Positions 51,011 to 59,381 of a stretch of 64,000 bases of DNA are shown one piece after another. This stretch comes from Williamsia serinedens (lineage in GTDB: Bacteria > Actinomycetota > Actinomycetes > Mycobacteriales > Mycobacteriaceae). Position 1 is the stretch's first letter, and the number at the start of each line of letters is the position of its first letter. Made by a program: the position numbers and the translations under genes. The stretch covers positions 186,001 to 250,000 of the forward strand of contig NZ_JAMTCG010000002.1 of the NCBI RefSeq assembly GCF_024171725.1, given 5' to 3'. Under the pieces are notes generated by a model. That model was given only the letters and a program-made list of their open reading frames with translations. It ran no database searches and had not been told where the DNA came from.

Positions 51011-52630
51011 ATGGGTGACACCACCGACGCCGTCGTCGTCGGGTCGGGCATCAACGGCCTCGTCGCGGCCGCGCTGCTCGCGGACGCCGGCTGGAGTGTG
51101 CGACTCGTCGAACGGTCCGAGTCGATCGGCGGGTTCATCGACAGCGGCGAACGCACCGTCCCCGGCTACGTCCACGACACCTACTCGTCCTGGCATCCGC
51201 TGTTCGTCACCGGCGGCGCCTACGCGGAGCTCGGCGACGACCTGCACCGGCACGGGCTGGAGTACCGCAACACCGACGACCTCGTCACGGCGTCGGTCGC
51301 CGCGGACGGTCGCGCAACCGTCGCACACCGCGACCCGTCGCGCACCGAGTTCGCCGACCCCGCCGACCAGAGGCGGTACCTCGAGGCGCTGGACGCGTTC
51401 GGTGCCGACGTGGATCTCATCGGCGGCATCCTCGGGAGCGAGTTCCGCAGTGGTGCAACCGTGTCCGCGGTGACCGGCCTGCTACGACGGAACAGGGTCG
51501 ACGGCGTCGAGGCCCTGGTGCGGGACGCCGTCAGCAGCGGACGGGGCTGGTGCCGACGCGAGTTCGTCGGCACCGAGGTCGACCGCCTCTGGGTGCCGTG
51601 GCTCCTGCACTCGGGCCTCGCCCCCGACAGCGCGTCCGGCGGCCTGATGATCCCGATCTTCGCCGCGACGATGCACGGCGCGGGCCTGCCGATCGTCGCC
51701 GGGGGCGCAGCACGATTCGTCGACGCGTTCCGGTCCCTGCTCGTCGAGCGTGGTGTCGTCATCGAGACCGGCGCCGACGTGGAGGCGATCGAGGTGAGCG
51801 GTGGTCGCGCTGTCGGTGTCAGGTTCGCCGACGGTCGACGCTTCCGGGCGTCGCGCGCGGTGATCGCCTCGGTCTCGCCGGGTGCGCTCTACGGGCAATT
51901 GCTGCCGTCCGAGGTGGCCGGCGGCGCTGCCACCGTCGCCCGACGGTTTCGACCCGGGCGCGCGGCCATGCAGATCCATGTCGCGCTCGATCGCGCACCA
52001 CGATGGCGGGACAGCCGATTGGACGCGACTCCCCTGGTGCACCTGTCCGACGGCTCGGCGACGACGGCCGTCGCCTGCGCCCAGGCCGAGGCCGGGCTGC
52101 TGCCCGGTACCCCGACGGTCGTCGTCGGTCAGCAGTTCGTGATCGATCCGTCCCGGGTACCGGACGGCGCGGGGTCGTTGTGGATCCAGTTGCAGGAGGT
52201 CCCTTTCGCACCCATCGGTGACGCTGCCGGGACGATTCACGCCGACGGTCGGTGGACACCGGACGTGACCCGCGCCTACGTCGACCGCGTCCTCGACCGG
52301 ATCGAGCAGCAGGCCCCCGGTCTGCAGGCGTCGATCGTCGGGATCGACACCATCACCCCGCCGGACCTGCAGGCGCACAACGTCAACGCCGAGAACGGCG
52401 ATCCGTACGGCGGCAGCGCCGAACTCGACCAGAACTTCCTGTGGCGGCCGGCCGTCGGCCGTGGATCACACAGGACCGCCGTGCCAGGTCTGTGGCACAT
52501 CGGCGCATCGACTCACCCCGGGCCGGGACTCGGGGGAGGATCCGGGGTGATCGTCGCCCAGTCGCTCACGACCCCGCCCGTCACCACCCGCGTGCGTGAC
52601 CGCCTGCGCGGCATGCTCACCCACCGATGA
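51011..52630 (+). CDS. Phytoene-desaturase-like FAD oxidoreductase
   Basis: A 539-residue flavoprotein: AVVVGSGINGLVAAALLADA then VRLVERSESIGG at the N-terminus, and the C-terminal FAD motif IGASTHPGPGLGGGSGVI. It belongs to the same broad family as the protein at 15659 but the two differ clearly. As first gene of an operon with a cyclase-family hydrolase and a ThDP enzyme (overlapping or 11-base junctions), it may oxidise the pathway substrate. A very strong ribosome site GGAAGGAGGGG precedes ATG 51011. Exact reaction unknown. Confidence 0.85.
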   Translation: MGDTTDAVVVGSGINGLVAAALLADAGWSVRLVERSESIGGFIDSGERTVPGYVHDTYSSWHPLFVTGGAYAELGDDLHRHGLEYRNTDDLVTASVAADGRATVAHRDPSRTEFADPADQRRYLEALDAFGADVDLIGGILGSEFRSGATVSAVTGLLRRNRVDGVEALVRDAVSSGRGWCRREFVGTEVDRLWVPWLLHSGLAPDSASGGLMIPIFAATMHGAGLPIVAGGAARFVDAFRSLLVERGVVIETGADVEAIEVSGGRAVGVRFADGRRFRASRAVIASVSPGALYGQLLPSEVAGGAATVARRFRPGRAAMQIHVALDRAPRWRDSRLDATPLVHLSDGSATTAVACAQAEAGLLPGTPTVVVGQQFVIDPSRVPDGAGSLWIQLQEVPFAPIGDAAGTIHADGRWTPDVTRAYVDRVLDRIEQQAPGLQASIVGIDTITPPDLQAHNVNAENGDPYGGSAELDQNFLWRPAVGRGSHRTAVPGLWHIGASTHPGPGLGGGSGVIVAQSLTTPPVTTRVRDRLRGMLTHR

Positions 52631-52641
52631 GAGGACACACC

Positions 52642-53415
52642 ATGACCCAGCTCTCCGAGCTCGTCGCCGCCGTCGCCGACGGGAGCATCGAGGTCATCGA
52701 CCTCACCGCACCCCTGCAGGCGTCGACGCCGATCCTGCACCTCCCCGAACCGTTCGCGAACACGATCCCCTTCTCCCTGGAACAGATCAGCGCCTACGAC
52801 GACTCCGGCCCCGGCTGGTACTGGAACAACATCCACACCGGTGAGCACGTCGGCACCCACGTCGACGCCCCCAACCACTGGGCGACCGGCAAGGACAAGG
52901 GCGACATCACCTCAGCCCCTGTCTCCCGCCTCATCGGGCCGGCCGTTGTCCTCGACGTCTCCGACCGTGTCGCCGACAACCCCGACTTTCTCCTCGAGAA
53001 GGACGACGTCCTCGCATGGCAGGACCAGCACGGCCCCCTGCCCGAGAACGGGTGGCTGCTGTTCCGCACCGGCTGGGACGAGCGCTCCGCCGACTCCGAC
53101 CGATTCCTGAACGTCGACGACACCGGCTCTCACACCCCGGGCGTGTCCGTCGAGTGCGCGCAGTGGCTGGCCCACGAGACATCGCTGTTCGGCTTCGGCG
53201 TCGAGACCGTCGGCACCGACGCCGGCGTCGCCGCCGGCTTCGACCCCATGTTCCCCTGCCACCACTTCTTCCTCGGCGCAGGCAAGTTCGGCCTCACCCA
53301 GCTGCAGAACCTCGCCCAACTCCCCCCGACCGGCGCCGTCGTCGTCGTGGCTCCCCTCCCCATCGTCGGTGGCTCCGGCAGCCCCGCCCGAGTGCTCGCG
53401 ATGGTCCAGCGATGA
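52642..53415 (+). CDS. Cyclase-family metal-dependent amidohydrolase (kynurenine formamidase/isatin hydrolase-like)
   Basis: A 257-residue protein of the cyclase superfamily. The metal-binding signature HxGTHxDxPxH appears as GEHVGTHVDAPNHW near residue 72, with downstream acidic and His residues (GFGVETVGTDAGVAAGFDPM, CHHFFL). Known members hydrolyse N-formylkynurenine, isatin or N-acyl anthranilates, all yielding anthranilate-type products. Here it sits directly before a ThDP decarboxylase-like gene (ATGA overlap) and near anthraniloyl/salicylyl-CoA genes, so an anthranilate-releasing role is an attractive inference. ATG 52642 has GAGAGGA upstream; ATG 52627 also possible. Confidence 0.85.
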   Translation: MTQLSELVAAVADGSIEVIDLTAPLQASTPILHLPEPFANTIPFSLEQISAYDDSGPGWYWNNIHTGEHVGTHVDAPNHWATGKDKGDITSAPVSRLIGPAVVLDVSDRVADNPDFLLEKDDVLAWQDQHGPLPENGWLLFRTGWDERSADSDRFLNVDDTGSHTPGVSVECAQWLAHETSLFGFGVETVGTDAGVAAGFDPMFPCHHFFLGAGKFGLTQLQNLAQLPPTGAVVVVAPLPIVGGSGSPARVLAMVQR

Positions 53416-55088
53416 CCTCCACGCTCAACTCGTCCGCGGTGACGACGAGTTCGACCGCTGATGTGGTCGCCGACGTCCTCGTCACGCTCGGGGTCGACCG
53501 GGCTTTCGGGGTCGTCGGCAGCGGCAACTTCGACGTGACCACGGCGCTCGTGGCGCGGGGGATCCCCTACGCCGCAGCACGTCACGAAGGTGGTGCGGCG
53601 ACGATGGCCGACGCGTACGCGCGGATGAGTGGCCGGGTCGGGGTCGTGACCCTGCACCAGGGGTGCGGGTTCACGAACGCGCTCACCGGGATCGGGGAGG
53701 CGGCGAAGAGTCGGACCCCGCTTCTGGTGTTGGCCGCCGACACGCCCGCGTCGTCGTTGCACTCCAACTTCCGTATCGACCAGGACGCGATCACCACCGC
53801 AGTCGGCGCGATCTCGATGCGCCTGACGTCGGCCGCCACCGCGGTCGCCGAGACCGCCCGTGCCTACCGGACAGCCCTCGACGAGCGTCGGACCGTCGTC
53901 CTGCACATGCCCCTCGACGTCCAGGCCGCACCGGCCGTCGTCGCACCGATCCCGCCGGCCGCGCCCGTCGCTCCCGTGCGGCCGAACTCCGACGCCGTCG
54001 CCCGGCTCGTCGAGATCATCGGATCCGCGCAGCGCCCCGTGTTCGTGTGCGGGCGAGGCTCCCGGGCGCACGCCGAGCCGCTGAGACGGCTCGGTGAGGC
54101 CGCAGGTGCTCTGCTCGCGACGTCAGCGGTGGCCAACGGCCTGTTCCACGACGACCCGTGGTCGCTGGGCATCTCCGGCGGCTTCTCGTCCCCGACGACC
54201 GCCGAGCTGATAGCCGACGCCGACCTCATCGTCGCGTGGGGCTGTGCCCTCAACATGTGGACGATGCGCCACGGTCGCCTGATCGGCGAGGAGACCGTCG
54301 TGGTGCAGGTCGACGACGACCGCACCGCGCTCGGCAAGCACCGTCCGGTGCAGCTGGCCGTGCACGGGGACGTCGGACTCACCGCCGAGGACGTGCTGGC
54401 CCGCCTCACCCCCGGCGCTCAGCGCTATCGGACCACCGAAGTCGGTGACCGCATCGCGGCGTCGTCGCGGTGGCGGGACGTTCCCGTCGACGACATCTCG
54501 ACGGACACGCACATCGACCCGCGGGTGCTGTCGATCGCGCTCGACGACATCCTGCCGGCCGACAAGATCCTGTCGATCGACTCGGGCAACTTCATGGGGT
54601 ATCCGAGCACCCACATCTCGGTGCCGGATCAGAACGGCTTCTGCTTCACGCAGGCGTTCCAGTCGATCGGACTCGGGCTCGCGACAGGGATCGGCGCGGC
54701 GCTCGCGCAGCCCGACCGGTTGCCCGTCGTCGCAGCCGGTGACGGTGGGCTCCTCATGAGCGCCGCCGAGCTGGAGACCGTTGCGCGACTGCGTCTCCCG
54801 ATGGTCGTCGTCTGCTACAACGACAGCGCCTACGGCGCCGAGGTTCACCACTTCGGTGGCGACGAGTACCCGGACACCGACCTGTCGACGGTGACGTTCC
54901 CCGACACCGACGTCGCGGCCCTCGCCCGCGGTGTCGGGTTCGAGGCCCACACCGTCCGCACCGTCGACGACCTGGAACCGTTGCGCGCCTGGGTCGCCGG
55001 GCCCCGCGACCGACCGATACTCCTCGACGCCAAGGTCGCCCCCGACGGCGGCGCCTGGTGGCTCCACGAGGCCTTCGCGAGTCACTGA
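53412..55088 (+). CDS. Thiamine-diphosphate-dependent decarboxylase/carboligase (acetolactate-synthase-like)
   Basis: A 558-residue ThDP enzyme with three standard domains. The N-terminal PYR domain holds the activating Glu in AARHEGGAATMADAYAR; the central domain carries VFVCGRGSRAHAEPLRRLG; the C-terminal PP domain has the cofactor motif AAGDGGLLMS followed by VVCYNDSAYGAEVHHF. Members include acetolactate synthase, benzoylformate and 2-oxo acid decarboxylases. Its link by ATGA overlap to a cyclase-family amidohydrolase suggests decarboxylation of an alpha-keto acid formed upstream, such as isatinate; this is inference. Confidence 0.87.
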   Translation: MTSTLNSSAVTTSSTADVVADVLVTLGVDRAFGVVGSGNFDVTTALVARGIPYAAARHEGGAATMADAYARMSGRVGVVTLHQGCGFTNALTGIGEAAKSRTPLLVLAADTPASSLHSNFRIDQDAITTAVGAISMRLTSAATAVAETARAYRTALDERRTVVLHMPLDVQAAPAVVAPIPPAAPVAPVRPNSDAVARLVEIIGSAQRPVFVCGRGSRAHAEPLRRLGEAAGALLATSAVANGLFHDDPWSLGISGGFSSPTTAELIADADLIVAWGCALNMWTMRHGRLIGEETVVVQVDDDRTALGKHRPVQLAVHGDVGLTAEDVLARLTPGAQRYRTTEVGDRIAASSRWRDVPVDDISTDTHIDPRVLSIALDDILPADKILSIDSGNFMGYPSTHISVPDQNGFCFTQAFQSIGLGLATGIGAALAQPDRLPVVAAGDGGLLMSAAELETVARLRLPMVVVCYNDSAYGAEVHHFGGDEYPDTDLSTVTFPDTDVAALARGVGFEAHTVRTVDDLEPLRAWVAGPRDRPILLDAKVAPDGGAWWLHEAFASH

Positions 55089-55095
55089 TACGACG

Positions 55096-55142
55096 AATCC
55101 GTAGTGATTGTTCCCGCTGAGCGGGAAGGATCGCTACGGATT
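55096..55142. terminator. Long hairpin after the ThDP gene
   Basis: AATCCGTAG (55096-55104) pairs with CTACGGATT (55134-55142) and TTCCCGC (55111-55117) with GCGGGAA (55121-55127); the six bases between pair through two G-U wobbles with one mismatch, giving a nearly continuous 22-base-pair RNA stem with a three-base loop. It begins eight bases after the ThDP stop, a good terminator position. Confidence 0.6.
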
Positions 55143-55171
55143 TCTCGTACCCGGAATCGTGCAGACACAGA

Positions 55172-55210
55172 CGTAGCAGTTCGTGTCGCCCAGCGACACG
55201 AACTGCTACG
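55172..55210. terminator. Perfect 18-bp hairpin before the convergent hydroxylase stop
   Basis: CGTAGCAGTTCGTGTCGC (55172-55189) and its exact complement (55193-55210) enclose a CCA loop. It precedes the stop of the minus-strand hydroxylase gene by 15 bases and would act on that transcript. The bases just after it, CTACGGATTCG (55206-55216), are complementary to the first arm of the neighbouring hairpin (55094-55104), allowing an alternative fold. Confidence 0.6.
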
Positions 55211-55224
55211 GATTCGCGGACGAG

Positions 55225-57585
55225 TCAGGCGTTCGGGATCCAGCGCCGGCGACGGTCGGCCTGGCCCTGGGATCGGACGAGTTCCAGGCGCGGGGGCGGG
55301 CCGTCGGTGCGGCCGCTCGGCGGCTTGCGGTTGCCGGCCTTGTACGGGTTCGGCCAGTCAGCGCCGGGACCGCTGTACTCCTGCTCGACCGCGGCGTGGA
55401 GCGTCCACTGCGGGTCGTACAGGTGCGCGCGACCGATGGCGACGAGGTCCGCGCGACCGGCGAGGAGCACCGAGTTCACGTCGTCGTACGACGAGATCGC
55501 CCCGACGGCGATGATGCCGGTGCCGTACTCGCGACCGACCTCGTTGCGGATCCGATCCGCGAAGGGTGTCTGGTAACTCCGCCCGAAGGCCGGCTTCTCG
55601 TGCTTGACCACCTGACCCGACGAGACATTGATGAGATCCACACCGTGGCGGGCGAACTTGCGGGCGATCTGCACCGCGTCGTCGATGGTGATGCCACCCT
55701 CGGCCCAGTCGGTGGCCGAGATGCGCACCGAGATCGGCTTGTCCTCGCCCCATGCAGCACGCACCGCGTCGAAGACGCGCAGCGGAAAACGCATCCGGTT
55801 CTCCAGCGACCCGCCGTACTCGTCGGTGCGGGTGTTCGCCAGCGGCGACAGGAACGACGACAGCAGATAGCCGTGCGCACAGTGCAGTTCGAGCAGGTCG
55901 AAACCGATGTCGGCGGCGGCGCGGGCGGCGTCGACGAACTGCTGACACAGGCCGTCGAGCTCGTCGGCACCCAGCTCGCGGGGTGTGGCGCTGTCGGGAC
56001 CGTACGGCAACGGCGAGGGCCCGACGACCTCCCAGCCGTCCTCCAGCGGGTCGTCGATGCCCTCCCACATCAGCTTCGTCGAGCCTTTGCGACCCGAGTG
56101 GCCGATCTGGATCGCGATCTTCGCGGTCGTCGTGTCGTGGACGAAGTCGACGATCTCGCGCCACGACTCGCGCTGCGCCTGCGTGTAGATGCCGGTGCAG
56201 CCCGGTGTGATGCGGCCGGTCTCGGACACACAGACCATCTCGGTCATCACCAGGCCGGCACCGCCGAGCGCCTTGCTGCCCAGGTGCACGAGGTGGAACT
56301 TCCCGGGGACCCCGTCGACGGCGGAGTACATGTCCATCGGGGCCACCATGACCCGGTTCTTCAGCTCGAGACCCTTCACCCGGTAGGGATAGAACATGGG
56401 CGGTCGCGACTCGCTGATCGACGGGTCCTGCGCGAGGTACCAGCCGTCGATCGCGTCGACGAACTCGTCGTCACGCAGACGCAGGTTGTCGTAGGTGATC
56501 CGCCGACTGCGGGTCAGCAGGTTGAAGGCGAACTGCTCGGGGTCCTGATCGGTGTAGTCGGCGATGGACTCGAACCACTCCAGGCTGGCTTGGGCGGCGC
56601 GCTGCACGGATTCCACGACCGGGCGACGCTCGGCCTCGTAGGCCGCGAGCGCGTCGGGCAGGGTGTCGTTCTCGTGGATGCAGGCGGCCAGGGCGAGTGC
56701 GTCCTCCATGGCCAACTTGGTCCCCGAGCCGATGGAGAAGTGCGCGGTGTGCGCGGCGTCGCCGATGAGGACGAGGTTGTCGTGCACCCAGTTCCGGTTG
56801 CGCACGGTGGTGAACGAGATCCACTTCGAGTTGTTGACGAACACCTCGTGGCCGTCGAGGATGTCGCGGAAGATGTCGCGCACCAGGGCGATCGATTTCT
56901 CGTCGCTCTCACCCGGCGCGAACTGCTGATCGGCGAAGTCGCCGAACCCGGCCTTCTCCCAGACCTTCTCGTGCATCTCGACGATGAAGGTGCTGCGACT
57001 GTCGCTGAACGGGTAGGCGTGGATCTGCATCACGCCGTATGGGGTCTCACAGATGAAGAACTCGAACGCCTCGAAGACGCGGTCGGTGCCGAGCCACATG
57101 TACTTGTTGTGCCGGGCGTCGAGGCTCGGGCCGAACTCGTCGGCGAAGCGTGCGCGGATGGCGGAATTGACGCCGTCGGAGGCCAGGACCAGGTCGTACC
57201 CGGCGCGGAGCTCGTCGACGTCGGGGGCGAGGGTGCTGTAGTGCACGGTGACTCCGAGATCGGCGCAGCGACGCTGCAACACGCGCAGGAGCTCCTTGCG
57301 GCTCATGGCCGCGAAACCCTGGCCCCCGGAGGTGAGCATCGTCCCCTTGTAGGTGATGTCGATGTCCTCCCAGCGGGCGAACTGCGCGGACATCGCCGCG
57401 AACACCTCGGGGTCGGCGTGCTCGATGCCGCCGAGGGTCTCGTCGCTGAAGACGACGCCGAATCCGAAGGTGTCGTCGGGGGCGTTGCGCTCCCACACGG
57501 TGATGTCGTGGGTCGGGTCGAGCTGCTTGGTCAGCGCGGCGAAGTACAGGCCGGCGGGTCCACCGCCGACGATGGCGATCTTCAT
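55225..57585 (-). CDS. Bifunctional aryl-CoA flavin hydroxylase / Old-Yellow-Enzyme reductase (salicylyl-CoA 5-hydroxylase or 2-aminobenzoyl-CoA monooxygenase/reductase)
   Basis: A 786-residue fusion. Residues 1-375 are a single-component flavin monooxygenase: KIAIVGGGPAGLYFAALTKQ, LVLASDGVNSAIR, NLVLIGDAAHTAHFSIGSG. Residues 395-770 are an Old-Yellow-Enzyme barrel: KNRVMVAPMDMYSAVDGVPG, IQIGHSGRKG, ELHCAHGYLLSSFLSPLANT and DEYGGSLENR. The fusion is known in SdgC of Streptomyces (salicylyl-CoA to gentisyl-CoA) and in Azoarcus 2-aminobenzoyl-CoA monooxygenase/reductase. Which substrate applies cannot be read. Good ribosome site (GAGGAG); 29 bases downstream of the CoA ligase, forming an operon. 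Confidence 0.92.
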   Translation of the reverse strand: MKIAIVGGGPAGLYFAALTKQLDPTHDITVWERNAPDDTFGFGVVFSDETLGGIEHADPEVFAAMSAQFARWEDIDITYKGTMLTSGGQGFAAMSRKELLRVLQRRCADLGVTVHYSTLAPDVDELRAGYDLVLASDGVNSAIRARFADEFGPSLDARHNKYMWLGTDRVFEAFEFFICETPYGVMQIHAYPFSDSRSTFIVEMHEKVWEKAGFGDFADQQFAPGESDEKSIALVRDIFRDILDGHEVFVNNSKWISFTTVRNRNWVHDNLVLIGDAAHTAHFSIGSGTKLAMEDALALAACIHENDTLPDALAAYEAERRPVVESVQRAAQASLEWFESIADYTDQDPEQFAFNLLTRSRRITYDNLRLRDDEFVDAIDGWYLAQDPSISESRPPMFYPYRVKGLELKNRVMVAPMDMYSAVDGVPGKFHLVHLGSKALGGAGLVMTEMVCVSETGRITPGCTGIYTQAQRESWREIVDFVHDTTTAKIAIQIGHSGRKGSTKLMWEGIDDPLEDGWEVVGPSPLPYGPDSATPRELGADELDGLCQQFVDAARAAADIGFDLLELHCAHGYLLSSFLSPLANTRTDEYGGSLENRMRFPLRVFDAVRAAWGEDKPISVRISATDWAEGGITIDDAVQIARKFARHGVDLINVSSGQVVKHEKPAFGRSYQTPFADRIRNEVGREYGTGIIAVGAISSYDDVNSVLLAGRADLVAIGRAHLYDPQWTLHAAVEQEYSGPGADWPNPYKAGNRKPPSGRTDGPPPRLELVRSQGQADRRRRWIPNA

Positions 57586-57614
57586 GATGTCTCCTCGTCG
57601 AGAGTTCGGGGTGG

Positions 57615-59249
57615 TCAGTTCTGCCGCAGCTTGAACCGCTGGAGCTTGCCGCTCTCGGTCCGCGGGAGGGCATCGACGAAGGCGATGCTGCGGGGGTACT
57701 TGTACGGAGCGGCAGTGGCTTTGACGAAGTCCTGCAGGGCGCGGATCGTCGTCTCGTCCTGAGCCACACCGGGCTTCACGACGACGGTCGCGTGGACGAT
57801 CATCCCGCGCTCGTCGTCGGGGAGGCCGATCACCGCGGACTCGACGACGTCGGGGTGCTGGTCGAGCACCGACTCGACCTCGGGCGCGGCGATGTTGTAG
57901 CCGGACGACACGATCATGTCGTCACTGCGGGCGTGGTACCAGAAGTACCCGTCGGCGTCGCGGGTGTAGGTGTCGCCGGTCAGGTTCCAGCCGTTCTTGA
58001 CGTAGTCGCGCTGGCGTTCGTCGGCCAGGTACCGGCATCCCGTCGGGCCCTGGACCGCGAGCAGACCGGGTTGCCCGTCGGGGACGTCCTCGCCCAGGGC
58101 GTCGACGATCTTCGCGGTGAAGCCCGGCACGGCACGTCCGGTCGACCCGGGCCGGATGTCGTCGTCGGCGGCGGAGATGTAGATGTGCAGCATCTCGGTG
58201 CCGCCGATTCCGTTGATGATGCGGACGCCGGTGCGCTCGTGGAACTGCTGCCACACGGCGGCCGGCAGGTGTTCCCCCGCGGACACGCACCGCCGCAGCG
58301 ACCGCAACGCCTCGGGCCGGTCGGTCCTGAGCATCGCGCGATATGCCGTCGGGGCGGTGAACAGCACCGTCACCCCGAACCGCTCGATCGCGTCGGCCAA
58401 CTGACCCGGCGCGGGCTTCTCCAGCAACAGCGTCGCGGCGCCGGCCCACAGCGGGAAGACGACGAGCCCGCCCAGTCCGAAGGTGAACGCCAGCGGCGGG
58501 GTCCCGGTGAACAGGTCGTCGGGGGTCGGCCGGACGATGTGCCGCGCGAACGTGTCCGCGTTGGCCAGGACGTCGCGGTGGAAGTGCATGGTGGCCTTGG
58601 GGACACCCGTGGTGCCCGATGTCGGCGCCAACATCACGACGTCGTCGGCGGCGGTGTCGACGTCGTCGAACTCGACCGACTTCGATGCCGCCAGCGCGAT
58701 GAGGTCGCCCACACCGCTGGCGCCGAACGCTGTCGTCGTGACGTCGACGGGGAGCAGTTCGTCGAGGAACCGGTGGTCGCACAGGGCGATCGACGGACGG
58801 CACAGGTCCACGAGCTTGGTCAGTTCCGGGGTCCGCAGCAGCGGCATCGTGGTGACCACGACGCCGCCGGCCTTGATGACCGCGAGCCAGCACGCCACGA
58901 TCCACGGCGTGTTCGGGCCGCGCAGCAGGACACGGTTGCCCGGGACGAGCCCCAGATCGTCGACGAGCACGTGCGCGATCTGGTTCGCGCGGTCGAGGAG
59001 GTCGCCGTACGACCAGGTCGCGGCCGGGGTGACGATGCACCGCCGGTCACGCCCGAAGCGCGCGACGGCCCCGTCGAGAAGCGCCGTCGCACAGTTCAGT
59101 CGCTCCGGGTACTGCAGTTCCGGGAGCTCGAACCGCAGTTCCGGCCACAGGTCGGCGGGCGGCAGGTTGTCTCGACAGAAGGTGTCGACATGTGCGGAGC
59201 CGGTCAGCGGACCGGGTGTGTCCGTCGCGGCCGATGTCGGTGCGCTCAC
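57615..59249 (-). CDS. Aryl-CoA ligase, benzoate-CoA ligase family
   Basis: A 544-residue adenylate-forming enzyme that converts an aromatic acid to its CoA thioester with ATP. Core motifs: APTSGTTGVPKATMHFHRD (P-loop), NGIGGTEMLHIYIS (A5), LTGDTYTRDADGYFWYHARS with DDMIVSSGYNIAAPEVESVL (hinge) and the catalytic lysine near ALPRTESGKLQRFKLRQ. NGIGGTEMLHIYIS is characteristic of benzoate/2-aminobenzoate-CoA ligases. GTG start with GGAGGG upstream. It feeds the hydroxylase encoded next on the same transcript and is divergent from the PaaX-type regulator. Confidence 0.92.
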   Translation of the reverse strand: MSAPTSAATDTPGPLTGSAHVDTFCRDNLPPADLWPELRFELPELQYPERLNCATALLDGAVARFGRDRRCIVTPAATWSYGDLLDRANQIAHVLVDDLGLVPGNRVLLRGPNTPWIVACWLAVIKAGGVVVTTMPLLRTPELTKLVDLCRPSIALCDHRFLDELLPVDVTTTAFGASGVGDLIALAASKSVEFDDVDTAADDVVMLAPTSGTTGVPKATMHFHRDVLANADTFARHIVRPTPDDLFTGTPPLAFTFGLGGLVVFPLWAGAATLLLEKPAPGQLADAIERFGVTVLFTAPTAYRAMLRTDRPEALRSLRRCVSAGEHLPAAVWQQFHERTGVRIINGIGGTEMLHIYISAADDDIRPGSTGRAVPGFTAKIVDALGEDVPDGQPGLLAVQGPTGCRYLADERQRDYVKNGWNLTGDTYTRDADGYFWYHARSDDMIVSSGYNIAAPEVESVLDQHPDVVESAVIGLPDDERGMIVHATVVVKPGVAQDETTIRALQDFVKATAAPYKYPRSIAFVDALPRTESGKLQRFKLRQN

Positions 59250-59303
59250 GGATCTGCCCTCCAGGGTCTCAGGTCTCGTCGGTGCGCTCAGTATGCACGA
59301 ATC

Positions 59304-59331
59304 TTGACGGTCGCGATAGACACGACATAAA
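59304..59331 (+). promoter_or_regulatory. Putative promoter in the ligase/PaaX spacer
   Basis: TTGACG (59304-59309) and CATAAA (59326-59331) with a 16-base spacer point toward the PaaX-type gene. The region is the only AT-enriched part of the 132-base divergent spacer, so the ligase promoter probably overlaps it on the other strand. Confidence 0.35.
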
Positions 59332-59369
59332 CATGTAACACCGAGCGTCGGCCAGGGGCGCCCCGGACT

Positions 59370-59375
59370 TAAGGT
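59370..59375 (+). promoter_or_regulatory. TAAGGT before the PaaX-type start
   Basis: TAAGGT ends six bases before the ATG. It can be read as a leaderless -10 element or, as AAGGTGG, as a ribosome site five bases from the start; the two readings cannot be separated here. Confidence 0.3.
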
Positions 59376-59381
59376 GGTCCC

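Noticed and set aside
55172-55210. Riboswitch or small RNA gene
   Set aside because: It lies just downstream of stop codons of two convergent genes, with no following gene in the sense direction to control; a terminator explains it better.
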